DNA of 64,000 nt from Propionimicrobium lymphophilum DSM 4903. Its GTDB lineage: Bacteria; Actinomycetota; Actinomycetes; Propionibacteriales; Propionibacteriaceae. Both the position numbers and the translations under genes were made by a program. Shown one piece after another: positions 47,018 to 55,939 of the stretch (positions are counted from its first letter, which is position 1; every line of letters begins with the position of its first letter). The notes beneath the pieces were generated by a model. The model made no database searches and was not told the origin of the DNA. It was given only the letters and a program-made list of their open reading frames with translations. The stretch spans positions 372,001 through 436,000 of the forward strand of contig NZ_AUIB01000001.1 of NCBI RefSeq assembly GCF_000423485.1, read 5' to 3'.

Positions 47018-48346
47018 TTAAGCCTGCTTGGCTTTCTTGTTGATTCGGTGGTTGATAGTTGCCAGGAAGAACGCGCAAACGGCGCCGGAGATCGCCACGA
47101 CAAGGGTGATTGTGAAGATGATCGCGTAACCAGTTTGCGGATTGTCCTTGTGGGCGTCAACTATGCCGGAGGTCACCAGGTTGCCCCAGATGATGGATGC
47201 GTAAACCAGGAATGAGCCGACGGACATTGCCGAACCGTTGATCTCCTCGGGCAGATTGAGCTCGGCGACCGGGGCCAAAATGACCGCTTTGCCGAGGAAC
47301 ACGCCCATAGCCATCAGCATGAGCAGAACCATTGCTGGCCACATCAGAGTCGTGTTTGCTGGCAGCAACAGAAGAAGACCTGAGCCGATCGCAATCACGG
47401 ACAGGCCGACAGCCATCATCATGGTTGATGACTTGAACACGTAGTCGGCGAGCATACCTGCCAGCAGACCTGCGATGATGCCGATGAATCCGGTGTTGAA
47501 GATGCCGAACGCGCCAGCGACGCCGTCAGATGCGTTGAACACGAGCGATAGGTACGGTGCCGACGAGTAAATTAGGTTTACGTAGCTCCAGTAGACGCAC
47601 AAGCCCGCCAGGCCTGCGAGCCAAAGACGTGGCTTTTTCAGAACCTGGATGAGCCCGATCAAAGCTGCCTGATTCTCAGACTTTCCCTCGCTCTTTGCAA
47701 TTGCGTTATTGGGAACGTACTTGCGGATGAGCAGGATCATGGGGATGAGGAAAAGTGCGTAGGCGATCGCGAAACCGCGCATAACGATGTTTGCTTGCTC
47801 GGGGAAAACGAACAGTGCGCCAACGACGAGGAGGTTCATGACGAACTCCAAAGCGCGGCGAATCGTCTCCAGCAGCCCCATCGCTAGGCCACGGCCCTCG
47901 CTGTCGGAATCTTTGGAGAGGTAGCTAACGCCGTTGACAACGGCCGGCCAGCCGACTGCGTCGCCGACCGCCCAAGTGAAGGCGATGGCCAGCATCATTT
48001 GGAAGGGCATCCCGGGGATTAGGTACAAAACGAGCGTCGTGAATAGGCGCCAGCCCGCCCAGATAGTAAGGATGTTCTTGATGGGGAAGCGGTTGTTAAC
48101 CCAGCCGCCGGGCACATACATGAACATTGCCAGTCCGATGACGCTCATCATCTGCCCGAATTGGGCCATGGTGATGCCCAACGCGTTACACATTGGCAGA
48201 ATCAGGGAGCCTTTAAAAGCCTCGAAAGAGGAGTAGACCAGCTGGCCGGTCGCGACGACCGCCAGGTATCCGCCAACTTTACCTTTTCGCAGGAATGCGG
48301 GAAGTTTCTTCTTCGGCTTCGAGGTTTCGGTGGTTGTATCGCTCAT
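47018..48346 (-). CDS. MFS transporter, likely for a glycerol-phosphate compound
   Basis: A 442-residue protein with about twelve membrane helices, a basic cytoplasmic N-terminus (KPKKKLPAFLRKGK) and a basic C-terminus, typical of the major facilitator superfamily. Between helices 2 and 3 lies PGGWVNNRFPIKN, matching the family loop motif. It is nine bases downstream of a glycerophosphodiesterase gene and close to glpD, so uptake of glycerophosphodiesters or glycerol-3-phosphate is the best guess. No substrate residues were recognised. Confidence 0.8.
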   Translation of the reverse strand: MSDTTTETSKPKKKLPAFLRKGKVGGYLAVVATGQLVYSSFEAFKGSLILPMCNALGITMAQFGQMMSVIGLAMFMYVPGGWVNNRFPIKNILTIWAGWRLFTTLVLYLIPGMPFQMMLAIAFTWAVGDAVGWPAVVNGVSYLSKDSDSEGRGLAMGLLETIRRALEFVMNLLVVGALFVFPEQANIVMRGFAIAYALFLIPMILLIRKYVPNNAIAKSEGKSENQAALIGLIQVLKKPRLWLAGLAGLCVYWSYVNLIYSSAPYLSLVFNASDGVAGAFGIFNTGFIGIIAGLLAGMLADYVFKSSTMMMAVGLSVIAIGSGLLLLLPANTTLMWPAMVLLMLMAMGVFLGKAVILAPVAELNLPEEINGSAMSVGSFLVYASIIWGNLVTSGIVDAHKDNPQTGYAIIFTITLVVAISGAVCAFFLATINHRINKKAKQA

Positions 48347-48355
48347 GTATTTTCC

Positions 48356-49090
48356 TTAAAAGTTCTTGACCATCTGGCCTGCGATGTCGGTGAAGACGCC
48401 GGTGCATCCCCAGTTGAAGAGTTCGTTTGCGCGGGATAGGGAGTTGACCGTCCAAACGTTGACGCCGAAACCTGCGTCGCGGAACTCTTGCACCTTCTGG
48501 CGTGTCAGGCCCTTGTCTTCGGGGTGGATGTAATCTGCCCCAACGAGCTCGAGGATCGAGCGCCAGTCGTCGTAGAGGGCGCAGGTCTCGTAGAGGCATC
48601 CGACGGGATATTGAGGCGCACGACGCTTGAATTCAGCCAGCAGGACGTGGTTGAAGCAGGAGACGATTACCTTGCGCTCCGGGTTGAGACGGTCGAGCTC
48701 GGCGATGACCGAGTCGAGCATCTGCAACGACATCTCTTTGCCGTTCTCGTTCGATTTGAGCTCGATGTTTCCGTTCAAGCCTGTCTCGTTCATGATGTCT
48801 ACGAGCTTGTGCAAAGTGAGGAGCGGTTCGCCAACGAAGTCTTGACCGAACCAAGATCCCGCATCGATCTGGGGTAGGTCTTTGGCGCTCAGTTCGTAGT
48901 ATCCGCCCGACTTGTTAGTGGTGCGGTCGAGAGTGGTGTCGTGGCAGATGATGGCGGTTCCGTCTCCGATGATGTCGACGTCCGTCTCGAACCACTTGAC
49001 GCCTTTTTCTGCGGCCAGCCTGAAGGAGGATTCAGTATTTTCTGGCGCTAGGGTGTTGAGACCACGGTGGGCAAAAACAATTTTCTCCAT
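48356..49090 (-). CDS. ugpQ: Glycerophosphodiester phosphodiesterase
   Basis: A 244-residue GDPD-family TIM barrel. It opens MEKIVFAHRGLNTLAPENT with a catalytic His, followed by FETDVDIIGDGTAIICHDTT containing metal ligands and the second catalytic His, and NIELKSNE. No signal peptide is visible, so it acts in the cytoplasm, hydrolysing glycerophosphodiesters to glycerol-3-phosphate for GlpD. It is the first gene of a minus-strand pair with the MFS transporter. The ATG at 49090 starts the conserved core. Confidence 0.93.
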   Translation of the reverse strand: MEKIVFAHRGLNTLAPENTESSFRLAAEKGVKWFETDVDIIGDGTAIICHDTTLDRTTNKSGGYYELSAKDLPQIDAGSWFGQDFVGEPLLTLHKLVDIMNETGLNGNIELKSNENGKEMSLQMLDSVIAELDRLNPERKVIVSCFNHVLLAEFKRRAPQYPVGCLYETCALYDDWRSILELVGADYIHPEDKGLTRQKVQEFRDAGFGVNVWTVNSLSRANELFNWGCTGVFTDIAGQMVKNF

Positions 49091-49254
49091 GAGAATCACT
49101 TTCTCGAGCTGTGGGTTATCGAAAGCTAAATGGTCTGCGGCGAGCATTTGCCGTGATCGTTGTCACTTCGAAATATTCCAGCAAAAAGATATGGGGTCAG
49201 GGGTTATCTGTACAGTTGACTAGCAATTTTGATTACTCAAAAAAAGAGGTTCAG

Positions 49255-49320
49255 ATGAATCAACTATCTGGATTTTCGCGCGTGAATTGGTCAATTGAGA
49301 GTTTTGACGAGCGGCATTAA
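49255..49320 (+). CDS. 21-residue ORF in glp control region
   Basis: ATG at 49255 with AAAGAGG seven bases upstream encodes MNQLSGFSRVNWSIESFDER and one more residue, ending in TAA. A TTGACT lies 33 bases before its start. It resembles no family known to me. It could be a leader peptide, or chance. Confidence 0.25.
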   Translation: MNQLSGFSRVNWSIESFDERH

Positions 49321-49362
49321 TTTCGATTTTTGGTCTGGATAGCTCAATAAAAGATTGAAGAC

Positions 49363-49399
49363 TGCACGCTTGTGCATTGGTTAGGGTTGGCTAACCAAT
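49363..49399. promoter_or_regulatory. Operator candidates upstream of glpD
   Basis: TGCACGCTTGTGCA (49363-49376) matches 12 of 14 positions of the perfect palindrome TGCACAATTGTGCA before the SorC-type regulator gene. It is followed at once by a second palindrome, attggtta (49376-49383) with taaccaat (49392-49399). Both lie just before the likely glpD -10. Confidence 0.6.
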
Positions 49400-49439
49400 A
49401 AAGTGATAATTGTGTTGCATAACTACGAATGGAGAAGCA

Positions 49440-51167
49440 ATGCAAAAGACACAGTTGTCAGTCGCAACCCGAAAAGAATCTTTGCAGAAGATGGCAGCCG
49501 AAGAATTAGATATTTTGGTTATCGGCGGCGGAGTCACTGGCGCTGGAACCGCCCTGGACGCTGCCTCTCGTGGGCTTCGAGTGGGCATCGTTGAAGCTCA
49601 GGATTGGTCATCGGGTACGTCATCACGTTCGTCAAAGCTCGTGCACGGCGGCCTGCGGTATCTGTATCAACTGAACTTCGCGCTCGTCGCGGAATCACTT
49701 AGGGAACGCGGACTGCTCCTAACTAAAACGGCTCCCCACCTGGTCAAGGCGCAGCCGTTCCTATGGCCGCTGAAGATGCCGGTTATCGAGCGCGCCTATT
49801 CCGCTGTCGGCGTCGGGCTTTACGACGCAATCGCTCAATTCGCCCACAAGGGTTCTGTGCCCATTCAGCGCCATCACACCAAAAAGGGCTCGCTGAAGCT
49901 GGCTCCCGCGCTGTCGGAGAAGGCACTCATCGGATCGCTCGTTTATTATGACGCAAGAGTTGACGATGCGCGGCTCGTCATCAACCTGCTGCGCACCGCG
50001 GCGGGCTATGGCGCGCTGGCCGCGAATCGTGCGCAAGTCGTCGAATTGATCAAAGAAGGGGAGCGGGTGGTTGGTGCGCTTGTTCGAGACGTAGAAGACG
50101 GCACCGAATACAAGATCCGCGCCAAGCGCGTCATCAATTCAACCGGAGTCTGGACTGAGGAAACGCAGAAACTTTCCGGCTCAACCGGTGGCTTGAAGGT
50201 CCTGGCTTCAAAGGGCATCCACATCGTCGTGCCAAAGGACAAGATCGATTCTTCCGTCGGATTGTTCCTGCGGACGGAGAAATCGGTGCTGTTCATCATT
50301 CCTTGGAAGCGATACTGGATTATCGGGACGACCGACACCAAATATCATGAGGATCTGCGCGAGCCCGTTGCAAATAAAGAAGACATTCAATACCTGCTCG
50401 ACCACGCGAACTCCGTTCTCGCAAAGCCCCTAACCGTCGACGACATCATCGGCACCTTCGCGGGGCTACGTCCGTTGCTGCAGCCGGGCACCCTCGACGG
50501 CGACAAGACCAAATCGACGAAGGTGTCCCGCGAGCACACCGTTACGGAGGCGGCTCCCGGTCTTTGCGTCATCGCCGGTGGCAAGCTGACCAGCTACAGA
50601 AAGATGGCCGAAGACGTCGTCGACTTCGCCTTGGGTGCAGAACGAGCCAAGCAGTTGCCTTGCCTGACGACGAATATTCCACTGAGCGGTGCCACCGGCT
50701 ACGAAGAGATGTGGGAGGACCGTCGGGCCATAGCTGGCGAGAATCAGCTGAGCATAGAACATGTGGAAGATCTTCTTGACCGCTATGGCAGCGACGTTAG
50801 CTACCTGTTTGAACTTATTGACGAAGAACCCACCCTTCGCGAATCTCTGAAGGAAGCGCCTGAGTATCTCCGCGCCGAAATAGCTTTTGGAATCAAATAC
50901 GAGGGCGCGCTGCACCTCGAGGATCTGGTGCGCAGGAGGACGAGGCTGTGCTACGAGCGTCGCGATCGTGGCTTGGCTGCCGCCGAAGAAATCGCCGAGA
51001 TTGCGGCCGGCATACTCGGTTGGTCTGACGAGATAAAGCGCGAGGAGCTAGAAAACTACAGGCGCTACTGCGCAGCCGAGAAGAAGGCGGAGGAGATGCA
51101 GGATGAGGTCGAAGCCCAGCAGGAGATGCTAAAGGCAGACGGAATCACCGAATTCAAGATTGGCTGA
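49440..51167 (+). CDS. glpD: Aerobic glycerol-3-phosphate dehydrogenase
   Basis: A 575-residue FAD enzyme that oxidises glycerol-3-phosphate to dihydroxyacetone phosphate and feeds electrons to quinone. It has the FAD-binding LVIGGGVTGAGTALDA, SRSSKLVHGGLRYL, WKRYWIIGTTDT and a helical C-terminal domain. The ATG at 49440 has GGAGAA upstream. With the glycerophosphodiesterase and MFS genes next door it forms a glycerophosphodiester-use module. Confidence 0.95.
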   Translation: MQKTQLSVATRKESLQKMAAEELDILVIGGGVTGAGTALDAASRGLRVGIVEAQDWSSGTSSRSSKLVHGGLRYLYQLNFALVAESLRERGLLLTKTAPHLVKAQPFLWPLKMPVIERAYSAVGVGLYDAIAQFAHKGSVPIQRHHTKKGSLKLAPALSEKALIGSLVYYDARVDDARLVINLLRTAAGYGALAANRAQVVELIKEGERVVGALVRDVEDGTEYKIRAKRVINSTGVWTEETQKLSGSTGGLKVLASKGIHIVVPKDKIDSSVGLFLRTEKSVLFIIPWKRYWIIGTTDTKYHEDLREPVANKEDIQYLLDHANSVLAKPLTVDDIIGTFAGLRPLLQPGTLDGDKTKSTKVSREHTVTEAAPGLCVIAGGKLTSYRKMAEDVVDFALGAERAKQLPCLTTNIPLSGATGYEEMWEDRRAIAGENQLSIEHVEDLLDRYGSDVSYLFELIDEEPTLRESLKEAPEYLRAEIAFGIKYEGALHLEDLVRRRTRLCYERRDRGLAAAEEIAEIAAGILGWSDEIKREELENYRRYCAAEKKAEEMQDEVEAQQEMLKADGITEFKIG

Positions 51168-51225
51168 TGTCGCTTACCTCAAACGCGCCACGATTTTATC
51201 GGCAATGTTGCAATAGTTGAAAAAA

Positions 51226-51239
51226 TGCACAATTGTGCA
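51226..51239. promoter_or_regulatory. Perfect palindrome before SorC-type regulator
   Basis: TGCACAATTGTGCA is a perfect 14-bp palindrome 61 bases before the regulator start. A near copy precedes glpD, which suggests autoregulation plus control of glpD. Confidence 0.65.
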
Positions 51240-51299
51240 CAAAATTTTTTTGATGTAACTTTGCTCTTACGTTTACGTGGCGCGTTGGAGGCAAGCACT

Positions 51300-52250
51300 A
51301 TGACAGATCAGCTAACCGAGCTGTATACGGCAGCGCATTCTTACTACGTCGAAGGCGAAACCATGGAAACCATCGCCCGAGACATGGGGGTGTCGAGATC
51401 TACCGTATCCAGGATGCTTTCGCGCGCCCGCGAAAACGGGGTGGTGCGAATCTCTCTCGTCGAGCCGCCCGCCTCGCAGTCTCGGCTAGCCGCGAAGATC
51501 TCGTCCCACTTCAACGTAAAGGTGCATCTTGTTGAGGTGCCCGATGAGGCCCCCATTGGGGCAAGGCTGCGATCGGTGACCTCCTACGCCAGCCAGATCC
51601 TCTCCGCCCTCATTTTCGACGGGGCAAGGCTGGGAATCGCTTGGGGTGTAACCGTCGCGCACATGGCGCGTCAGATGACGCCACGCCACATGGCCGGCGT
51701 CCAGGTCGTGCAGATGAATGGCTCCGCGCACGCAAAAGATACTGGTTTGCCGTATGTCGGCAGCATCCTGCAGGCATTTGCTGAGGCATTCAACGGAACC
51801 GTAGTTCCGTTCACCGTGCCCGCCTTCTTCGATCACGTCGAAACCCGCCGACTGATGTGGCAGGAACGCTCTGTCAAGTTGATCCTGGAAGAACTCGAAC
51901 AACTCGACCTGGCGGTGTTCGGAGTTGGCGCCCTAACCGCACGCGTACCTTCGCACGTCTACTCTTCTGGGTATCTGTCTGCTGGCGAAGTCATGCGCGC
52001 CCAGCGCCAGGGAGCTGTCGGAGACGTCTGCACAATCCTGATCCGCGAGGACGGCAGCTACGACAACATCGACTTAAATGAGCGAGCCACAGGCATGACT
52101 CCCGACCAACTCGCCAGGATTCCGCGACGCATGTGTGTTGTCGGAGATCCGAGCCGTGCCCGAGTCCTGCTCGGCGCGCTTCGCAGCGGGGCAGTAAGCG
52201 ACCTGGTCTGCGACGGCCAAACCGCCAAAAATCTGCTCAGTCTCATCTAA
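51300..52250 (+). CDS. SorC-family transcriptional regulator
   Basis: A 316-residue protein with an N-terminal helix-turn-helix (about residues 8-45; ETIARDMGVSRSTVSRMLSR). A large SorC-type sugar-binding domain follows (about 60-310; GIAWGVTVAHMARQM, LAVFGVGAL, VGDPSRARVLLG). The family senses phosphorylated sugars or polyols. Lying 130 bases after glpD, it probably senses a glycerol-derived phosphate. The ATG at 51300 has GGAGG upstream; the frame extends upstream to 51225 but without a ribosome site. Confidence 0.9.
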   Translation: MTDQLTELYTAAHSYYVEGETMETIARDMGVSRSTVSRMLSRARENGVVRISLVEPPASQSRLAAKISSHFNVKVHLVEVPDEAPIGARLRSVTSYASQILSALIFDGARLGIAWGVTVAHMARQMTPRHMAGVQVVQMNGSAHAKDTGLPYVGSILQAFAEAFNGTVVPFTVPAFFDHVETRRLMWQERSVKLILEELEQLDLAVFGVGALTARVPSHVYSSGYLSAGEVMRAQRQGAVGDVCTILIREDGSYDNIDLNERATGMTPDQLARIPRRMCVVGDPSRARVLLGALRSGAVSDLVCDGQTAKNLLSLI

Positions 52251-52258
52251 AGCAAAAC

Positions 52259-52293
52259 AAAAGTCCTTGACCAAACGGCCAAGGACTTTTTTG
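52259..52293 (+). terminator. Terminator after SorC-type regulator
   Basis: An 11-bp perfect stem, aaaagtccttg (52259-52269) with caaggactttt (52280-52290), is followed by T. Confidence 0.88.
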
Positions 52294-52338
52294 ATTTTGA
52301 TCGAAGGCTATGGGGACAGAGGGCTGATAACTATCGTG

Positions 52339-52842
52339 TCACTCTGCTGCCGTTACAGGCGGCAGAGCTGACCACGGGAAAACAATCCATTTGTCGGTGC
52401 GGTGCCAGATGTAGTCGGGTTCCGTAACCGTTGTCGGCTTCGCGTACAGCACCGCGCTTCGCACGTCCGCCCCGAACCCCTTCAGCAGCTTCAAGACCAG
52501 GGCCAAAGTTCTTCCAGAATCCACCACGTCGTCGACCACCAGAACCCTCTTGCCGGCGATCGAATCAGTATCTAACATGGGCGCCAACAAAACTGGGTCA
52601 GGCAATGTCTTCGCAATGTCAGTGTAAAACTCAACGTTGATGGCATCCGTCAGCTTCTTGCCCAGGGCATACGTCAAAGCGCCAGCCGGAATCATGCCGC
52701 CACGGGCAATCGCCAGCACCACCTCGGCATCAAAGCCAGAATTGGCAATCTGCTGGGCCATCTCTCGGCTGGCGGTTCCGAAACGCTCCCAAGTTAGAAC
52801 TTCCCGGGTTTCATCCGGGGTTGCGTCAGCGTGGTAACTCAT
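52339..52842 (-). CDS. Purine-type phosphoribosyltransferase
   Basis: A 167-residue type I phosphoribosyltransferase. The PRPP loop is VLVVDDVVDSGRTL (about residues 97-110), preceded by VLAIARGGMIPAGAL. It is closest in feel to xanthine/hypoxanthine (Gpt-like) salvage enzymes, but the base is not certain. The ATG at 52842 lies seven bases after TAACCT, a likely -10, so the mRNA may be leaderless; the frame extends upstream to 52935 without support. Confidence 0.85.
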   Translation of the reverse strand: MSYHADATPDETREVLTWERFGTASREMAQQIANSGFDAEVVLAIARGGMIPAGALTYALGKKLTDAINVEFYTDIAKTLPDPVLLAPMLDTDSIAGKRVLVVDDVVDSGRTLALVLKLLKGFGADVRSAVLYAKPTTVTEPDYIWHRTDKWIVFPWSALPPVTAAE

Positions 52843-53025
52843 GACTTTAAGGTTACGCTGGTCGCAGGAGTGACTGTGTGAAAATTGCGCCAACATCGTG
52901 CAATCATATTTTTGCTCGGACCGTAGCGAGCACACTTACAAGTACACGTACAATGGTCTAGTACAATTGCATTTCATCGCTGATCCACCGTTGGATCTTC
53001 ACAATCGAAATGAGGATTAATTAAA

Positions 53026-55083
53026 GTGAGCGATTTCACCTGGACAAAACAGGACGAGCGTGCGGTTGACACCGCCCGCATTCTAGCCGCCGACTCAGTG
53101 CAGAAGGTCGGCAACGGACACCCCGGAACTGCCATCTCCCTAGCCCCGGTTGCTTACCTGCTTTACCAGAAGGTTATGAAGACTGACCCGAAGGATCCTA
53201 AGTGGATTGGTCGCGACCGTTTCATTCTTTCTGCGGGTCACGCCTCGATTCTCCAGTACAGCCAGCTCTTCCTTGGCGGCCTGGGCCTCGAGCTCGAAGA
53301 CCTCCAATCGCTGCGTACCTGGGGCGCACTGACTCCTGGTCACCCAGAATACGGCCACACCGATTTCGTAGAGGTCACCACCGGTCCGCTCGGCGCTGGC
53401 ATCAGCAACGCGGTCGGCATGGCAATGGCTGCACGTCGTGAACACGGTCTGTACGACCCGGAGAACAAGGGCGAGAGCGTTTTCGACCACTACGTATACG
53501 CTGTCGCTGGCGACGGCTGCCTCCAGGAAGGTGTCGCAGCCGAGGCCGTTTCGCTCGCAGGCACACAGCGTCTGGGCAACCTGATCCTGATCTACGATGA
53601 CAACAGGATCTCCATCGAGGGCGACACTCAGATCGCCTTCACTGAAGACGTCTCCAAGCGCTTCGAGGCATACGGTTGGGATGTTCACGAGGTCGACTGG
53701 ACTTGCGGCGGCAAGGATTACAAGGAAGACGTTCCGGCCCTTTACGATGCAATCGAGAAGGGTAAGAAGGTCACCGACAAGCCGACCCTCATCCACCTCA
53801 AGACCATCATCGCCTGGCCGCTGCCCACCATGCAGGGTAGCCACACCACTCACGGTTCCGCATTGGGCGACGAAGAGATCACCCGCCTCAAGGATGCTCT
53901 CGGCTTTAAGGACGAGCCGTTCGCAATCGAGGACGAGGTTGTCGAGTACTCGCGCAAGAACCTCGCGGAGCGCGGTAAGGCGGCTCGCGAAGAATGGAAC
54001 GCCAAGTTCGACGAATGGGCGAAGGCCAACCCCGATCGCAAGAAGCTGCTCGACCGCGTACGCGCAGGCGAGCTGCCTAGCGACCTTGAGCTGCCGACCT
54101 TCGAGCCCGGCTCCATGTCCACCCGTAAGGCATCCGAGGTTGTCCTCAACAAGTTTGCTGACCAGCTGCCCGAGCTGTGGGGTGGCTCCGCTGACCTCGC
54201 GGGCTCCAACAACACCACGATGAAGGGTGAGCCGAGCTTCCTGCCGGAAGACCGCGTCACCGACGACTGGCAGGGCAACCCGTTCGGTCGCACCCTGCAC
54301 TTCGGCATTCGTGAGCACGCCATGGGCGGCATACTGAACGGCATTAACCTGTCCGGCTTGACCAAGGCGTACGGCGGCACCTTCTTCGTGTTTGCCGACT
54401 ACATGCGCCCACCGGTCCGTCTGGCTTCGCTGATGAACCTGCCGACCATCTTCGTCTGGACGCACGACTCGATTGGCGTCGGCGAAGACGGCCCGACTCA
54501 CCAGCCTATCGAGCACCTGTGCGCATACCGTGCGATCCCGGGTCTGTCTATCGTTCGTCCTGCCGACGCTAACGAGACCGCCATCGCATGGCGTGAGGCC
54601 CTTAAGCGCACCGATGGCCCCGTCGGTCTGGTTCTGTCTCGTCAGGACCTGCGCACCATCGATCGCAACGAGTACGCCAGCGCTGAAGGCGCAGCGAAGG
54701 GCGCTTACGTCGTGAAGGAAGCCTCCTCCGATGCCAAGCTGATTCTGATTGCCACCGGCTCCGAGGTTGAGTTGGCTCTCGACGCTGCTGAGAAGCTCGA
54801 GGCAGAGGGCACCCCGACTCGCGTCGTTTCCATGCCTTGCCAGGAATGGTTCGACGAACAGCCGGAGAGCTACCGCAACGAGGTGCTGCCGCCTGAGGTC
54901 ACCGCTCGCGTTAGCGTTGAGGCCGGCATTGCACGCGGCTGGGAGAAGTACACCGGTTGCAAGGGTCGTTCCGTCTCGATCGAGCACTTCGGTGCCTCCG
55001 CTAAGGGCGCCAAGCTGTTCGAGGAGTTCGGCTTCACCGTTGACAACGTCGTGAAGGCCGCGAAGGAATCGCTGAACGCCTAA
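53026..55083 (+). CDS. tkt: Transketolase
   Basis: A 685-residue thiamine diphosphate enzyme of the pentose phosphate pathway. It has the N-terminal GNGHPGTAISLAPVAYLLY, the cofactor motif beginning GDGCLQEGVAAEA, then FGIREHAMGGILNGI and HDSIGVGEDGPTHQPIEHL. It moves two-carbon units between sugar phosphates. The start is a GTG with GAGGA upstream. The promoter region contains repeated GTACAAT-like boxes (about 52948-52966). Confidence 0.97.
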   Translation: MSDFTWTKQDERAVDTARILAADSVQKVGNGHPGTAISLAPVAYLLYQKVMKTDPKDPKWIGRDRFILSAGHASILQYSQLFLGGLGLELEDLQSLRTWGALTPGHPEYGHTDFVEVTTGPLGAGISNAVGMAMAARREHGLYDPENKGESVFDHYVYAVAGDGCLQEGVAAEAVSLAGTQRLGNLILIYDDNRISIEGDTQIAFTEDVSKRFEAYGWDVHEVDWTCGGKDYKEDVPALYDAIEKGKKVTDKPTLIHLKTIIAWPLPTMQGSHTTHGSALGDEEITRLKDALGFKDEPFAIEDEVVEYSRKNLAERGKAAREEWNAKFDEWAKANPDRKKLLDRVRAGELPSDLELPTFEPGSMSTRKASEVVLNKFADQLPELWGGSADLAGSNNTTMKGEPSFLPEDRVTDDWQGNPFGRTLHFGIREHAMGGILNGINLSGLTKAYGGTFFVFADYMRPPVRLASLMNLPTIFVWTHDSIGVGEDGPTHQPIEHLCAYRAIPGLSIVRPADANETAIAWREALKRTDGPVGLVLSRQDLRTIDRNEYASAEGAAKGAYVVKEASSDAKLILIATGSEVELALDAAEKLEAEGTPTRVVSMPCQEWFDEQPESYRNEVLPPEVTARVSVEAGIARGWEKYTGCKGRSVSIEHFGASAKGAKLFEEFGFTVDNVVKAAKESLNA

Positions 55084-55097
55084 AGCATCGAAAACAG

Positions 55098-55130
55098 GTG
55101 GCCAGGTCCGGTTCGGGCCTGGCCACTTTT
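55098..55130 (+). terminator. Terminator after tkt
   Basis: A 9-bp stem, gtggccagg (55098-55106) with cctggccac (55118-55126), is followed by TTTT. Confidence 0.82.
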
Positions 55131-55192
55131 GTCTTCGCGCTGTTTTCCACTTCGCTGCCGAATCGACGCGGTCTAGCTGAAAGGATGTAAGC

Positions 55193-55939
55193 ATGAATTT
55201 CACAAAGCGAAGCAGCGCAGATCAAGCAAGGTGGGAGGCGCTTGGGCTGAAGTGGCTCGCCGATGCCGATGGCGCCAACGTCGTGCCCGTCGTCAGCTTC
55301 GATAATGGTGAGTTGGTCGAACCCATGCTCGAATCGGCTCCGCAGACCCGAAAGGCAAGCGAGGAATTCGGCGTGGCGTTGGCTAAAACCCACGCTGCAG
55401 GCGCCCGCTGCTTCGGTTGCGGCCCCGACGGCTGGGACGATTCTAAGTTGGCGTGGATTGGCCGTTCCCGCCTGGTGCTGGGCGAATACGACAAGTGGGG
55501 AGCTTTCTTCGCGGACCTTCGGTTGATGCCATACGCGAAAAACTCTCTAGAGCTCGGCGCCATCTCAAAGAATTGCATGCGGCTTATCGAAAAAGTCTGC
55601 GAGAAGCTACGCAATGGGGATTTCGATGACGACCGAAAGCCGGCGAGAATCCACGGCGACATGTGGGCCGGCAACGTGCTGTCGACGCCCGATGGCTTGA
55701 CGTTGATTGACTCCGCCGCGCACGGCGGGCATCCGGTCACCGACCTGGCCTTGCTCGAGCTATTTGGCTACCCACATCTGGAGGTAATCAAGTCTTCATA
55801 CGCCGAAGCAGCGAAGCTCGTTTCCGGTTGGCGGGAACTGATCGGTCTGCATCAGCTGCATCCGCTCCTCGTCCACGCCCAGCTCTTCGGCGGCGGCTAC
55901 GGGTTGCAGGCCGAATCGGTGGCGCGTCAATACGCTTAA
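55193..55939 (+). CDS. Fructosamine kinase-family protein
   Basis: A 248-residue protein of the fructosamine/ketosamine-3-kinase family, with a kinase-like fold. The catalytic loop is HGDMWAGNVLSTPDG, followed by the metal-binding IDSAAHGGHPVTDLA. Such enzymes phosphorylate sugar adducts on proteins so that they fall off. AAAGGA lies eight bases before the ATG. It follows tkt and is probably transcribed alone. Confidence 0.88.
   Translation: MNFTKRSSADQARWEALGLKWLADADGANVVPVVSFDNGELVEPMLESAPQTRKASEEFGVALAKTHAAGARCFGCGPDGWDDSKLAWIGRSRLVLGEYDKWGAFFADLRLMPYAKNSLELGAISKNCMRLIEKVCEKLRNGDFDDDRKPARIHGDMWAGNVLSTPDGLTLIDSAAHGGHPVTDLALLELFGYPHLEVIKSSYAEAAKLVSGWRELIGLHQLHPLLVHAQLFGGGYGLQAESVARQYA

Larger units (their letters stand above)
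49091..49439. other. Divergent control region between ugpQ and glpD
   Basis: These 349 bases separate the divergent ugpQ-MFS pair and glpD. They hold operator candidates near 49363-49399, a likely glpD -10 (GATAAT, 49405-49410), and a short ORF at 49255-49320. The half nearest ugpQ shows no clear conserved element. Confidence 0.5.

Noticed and set aside
53140-55203. 687-codon open frame antisense to tkt
   Set aside because: It is a shadow of the transketolase gene produced by its codon bias. It has no family motif or ribosome site.
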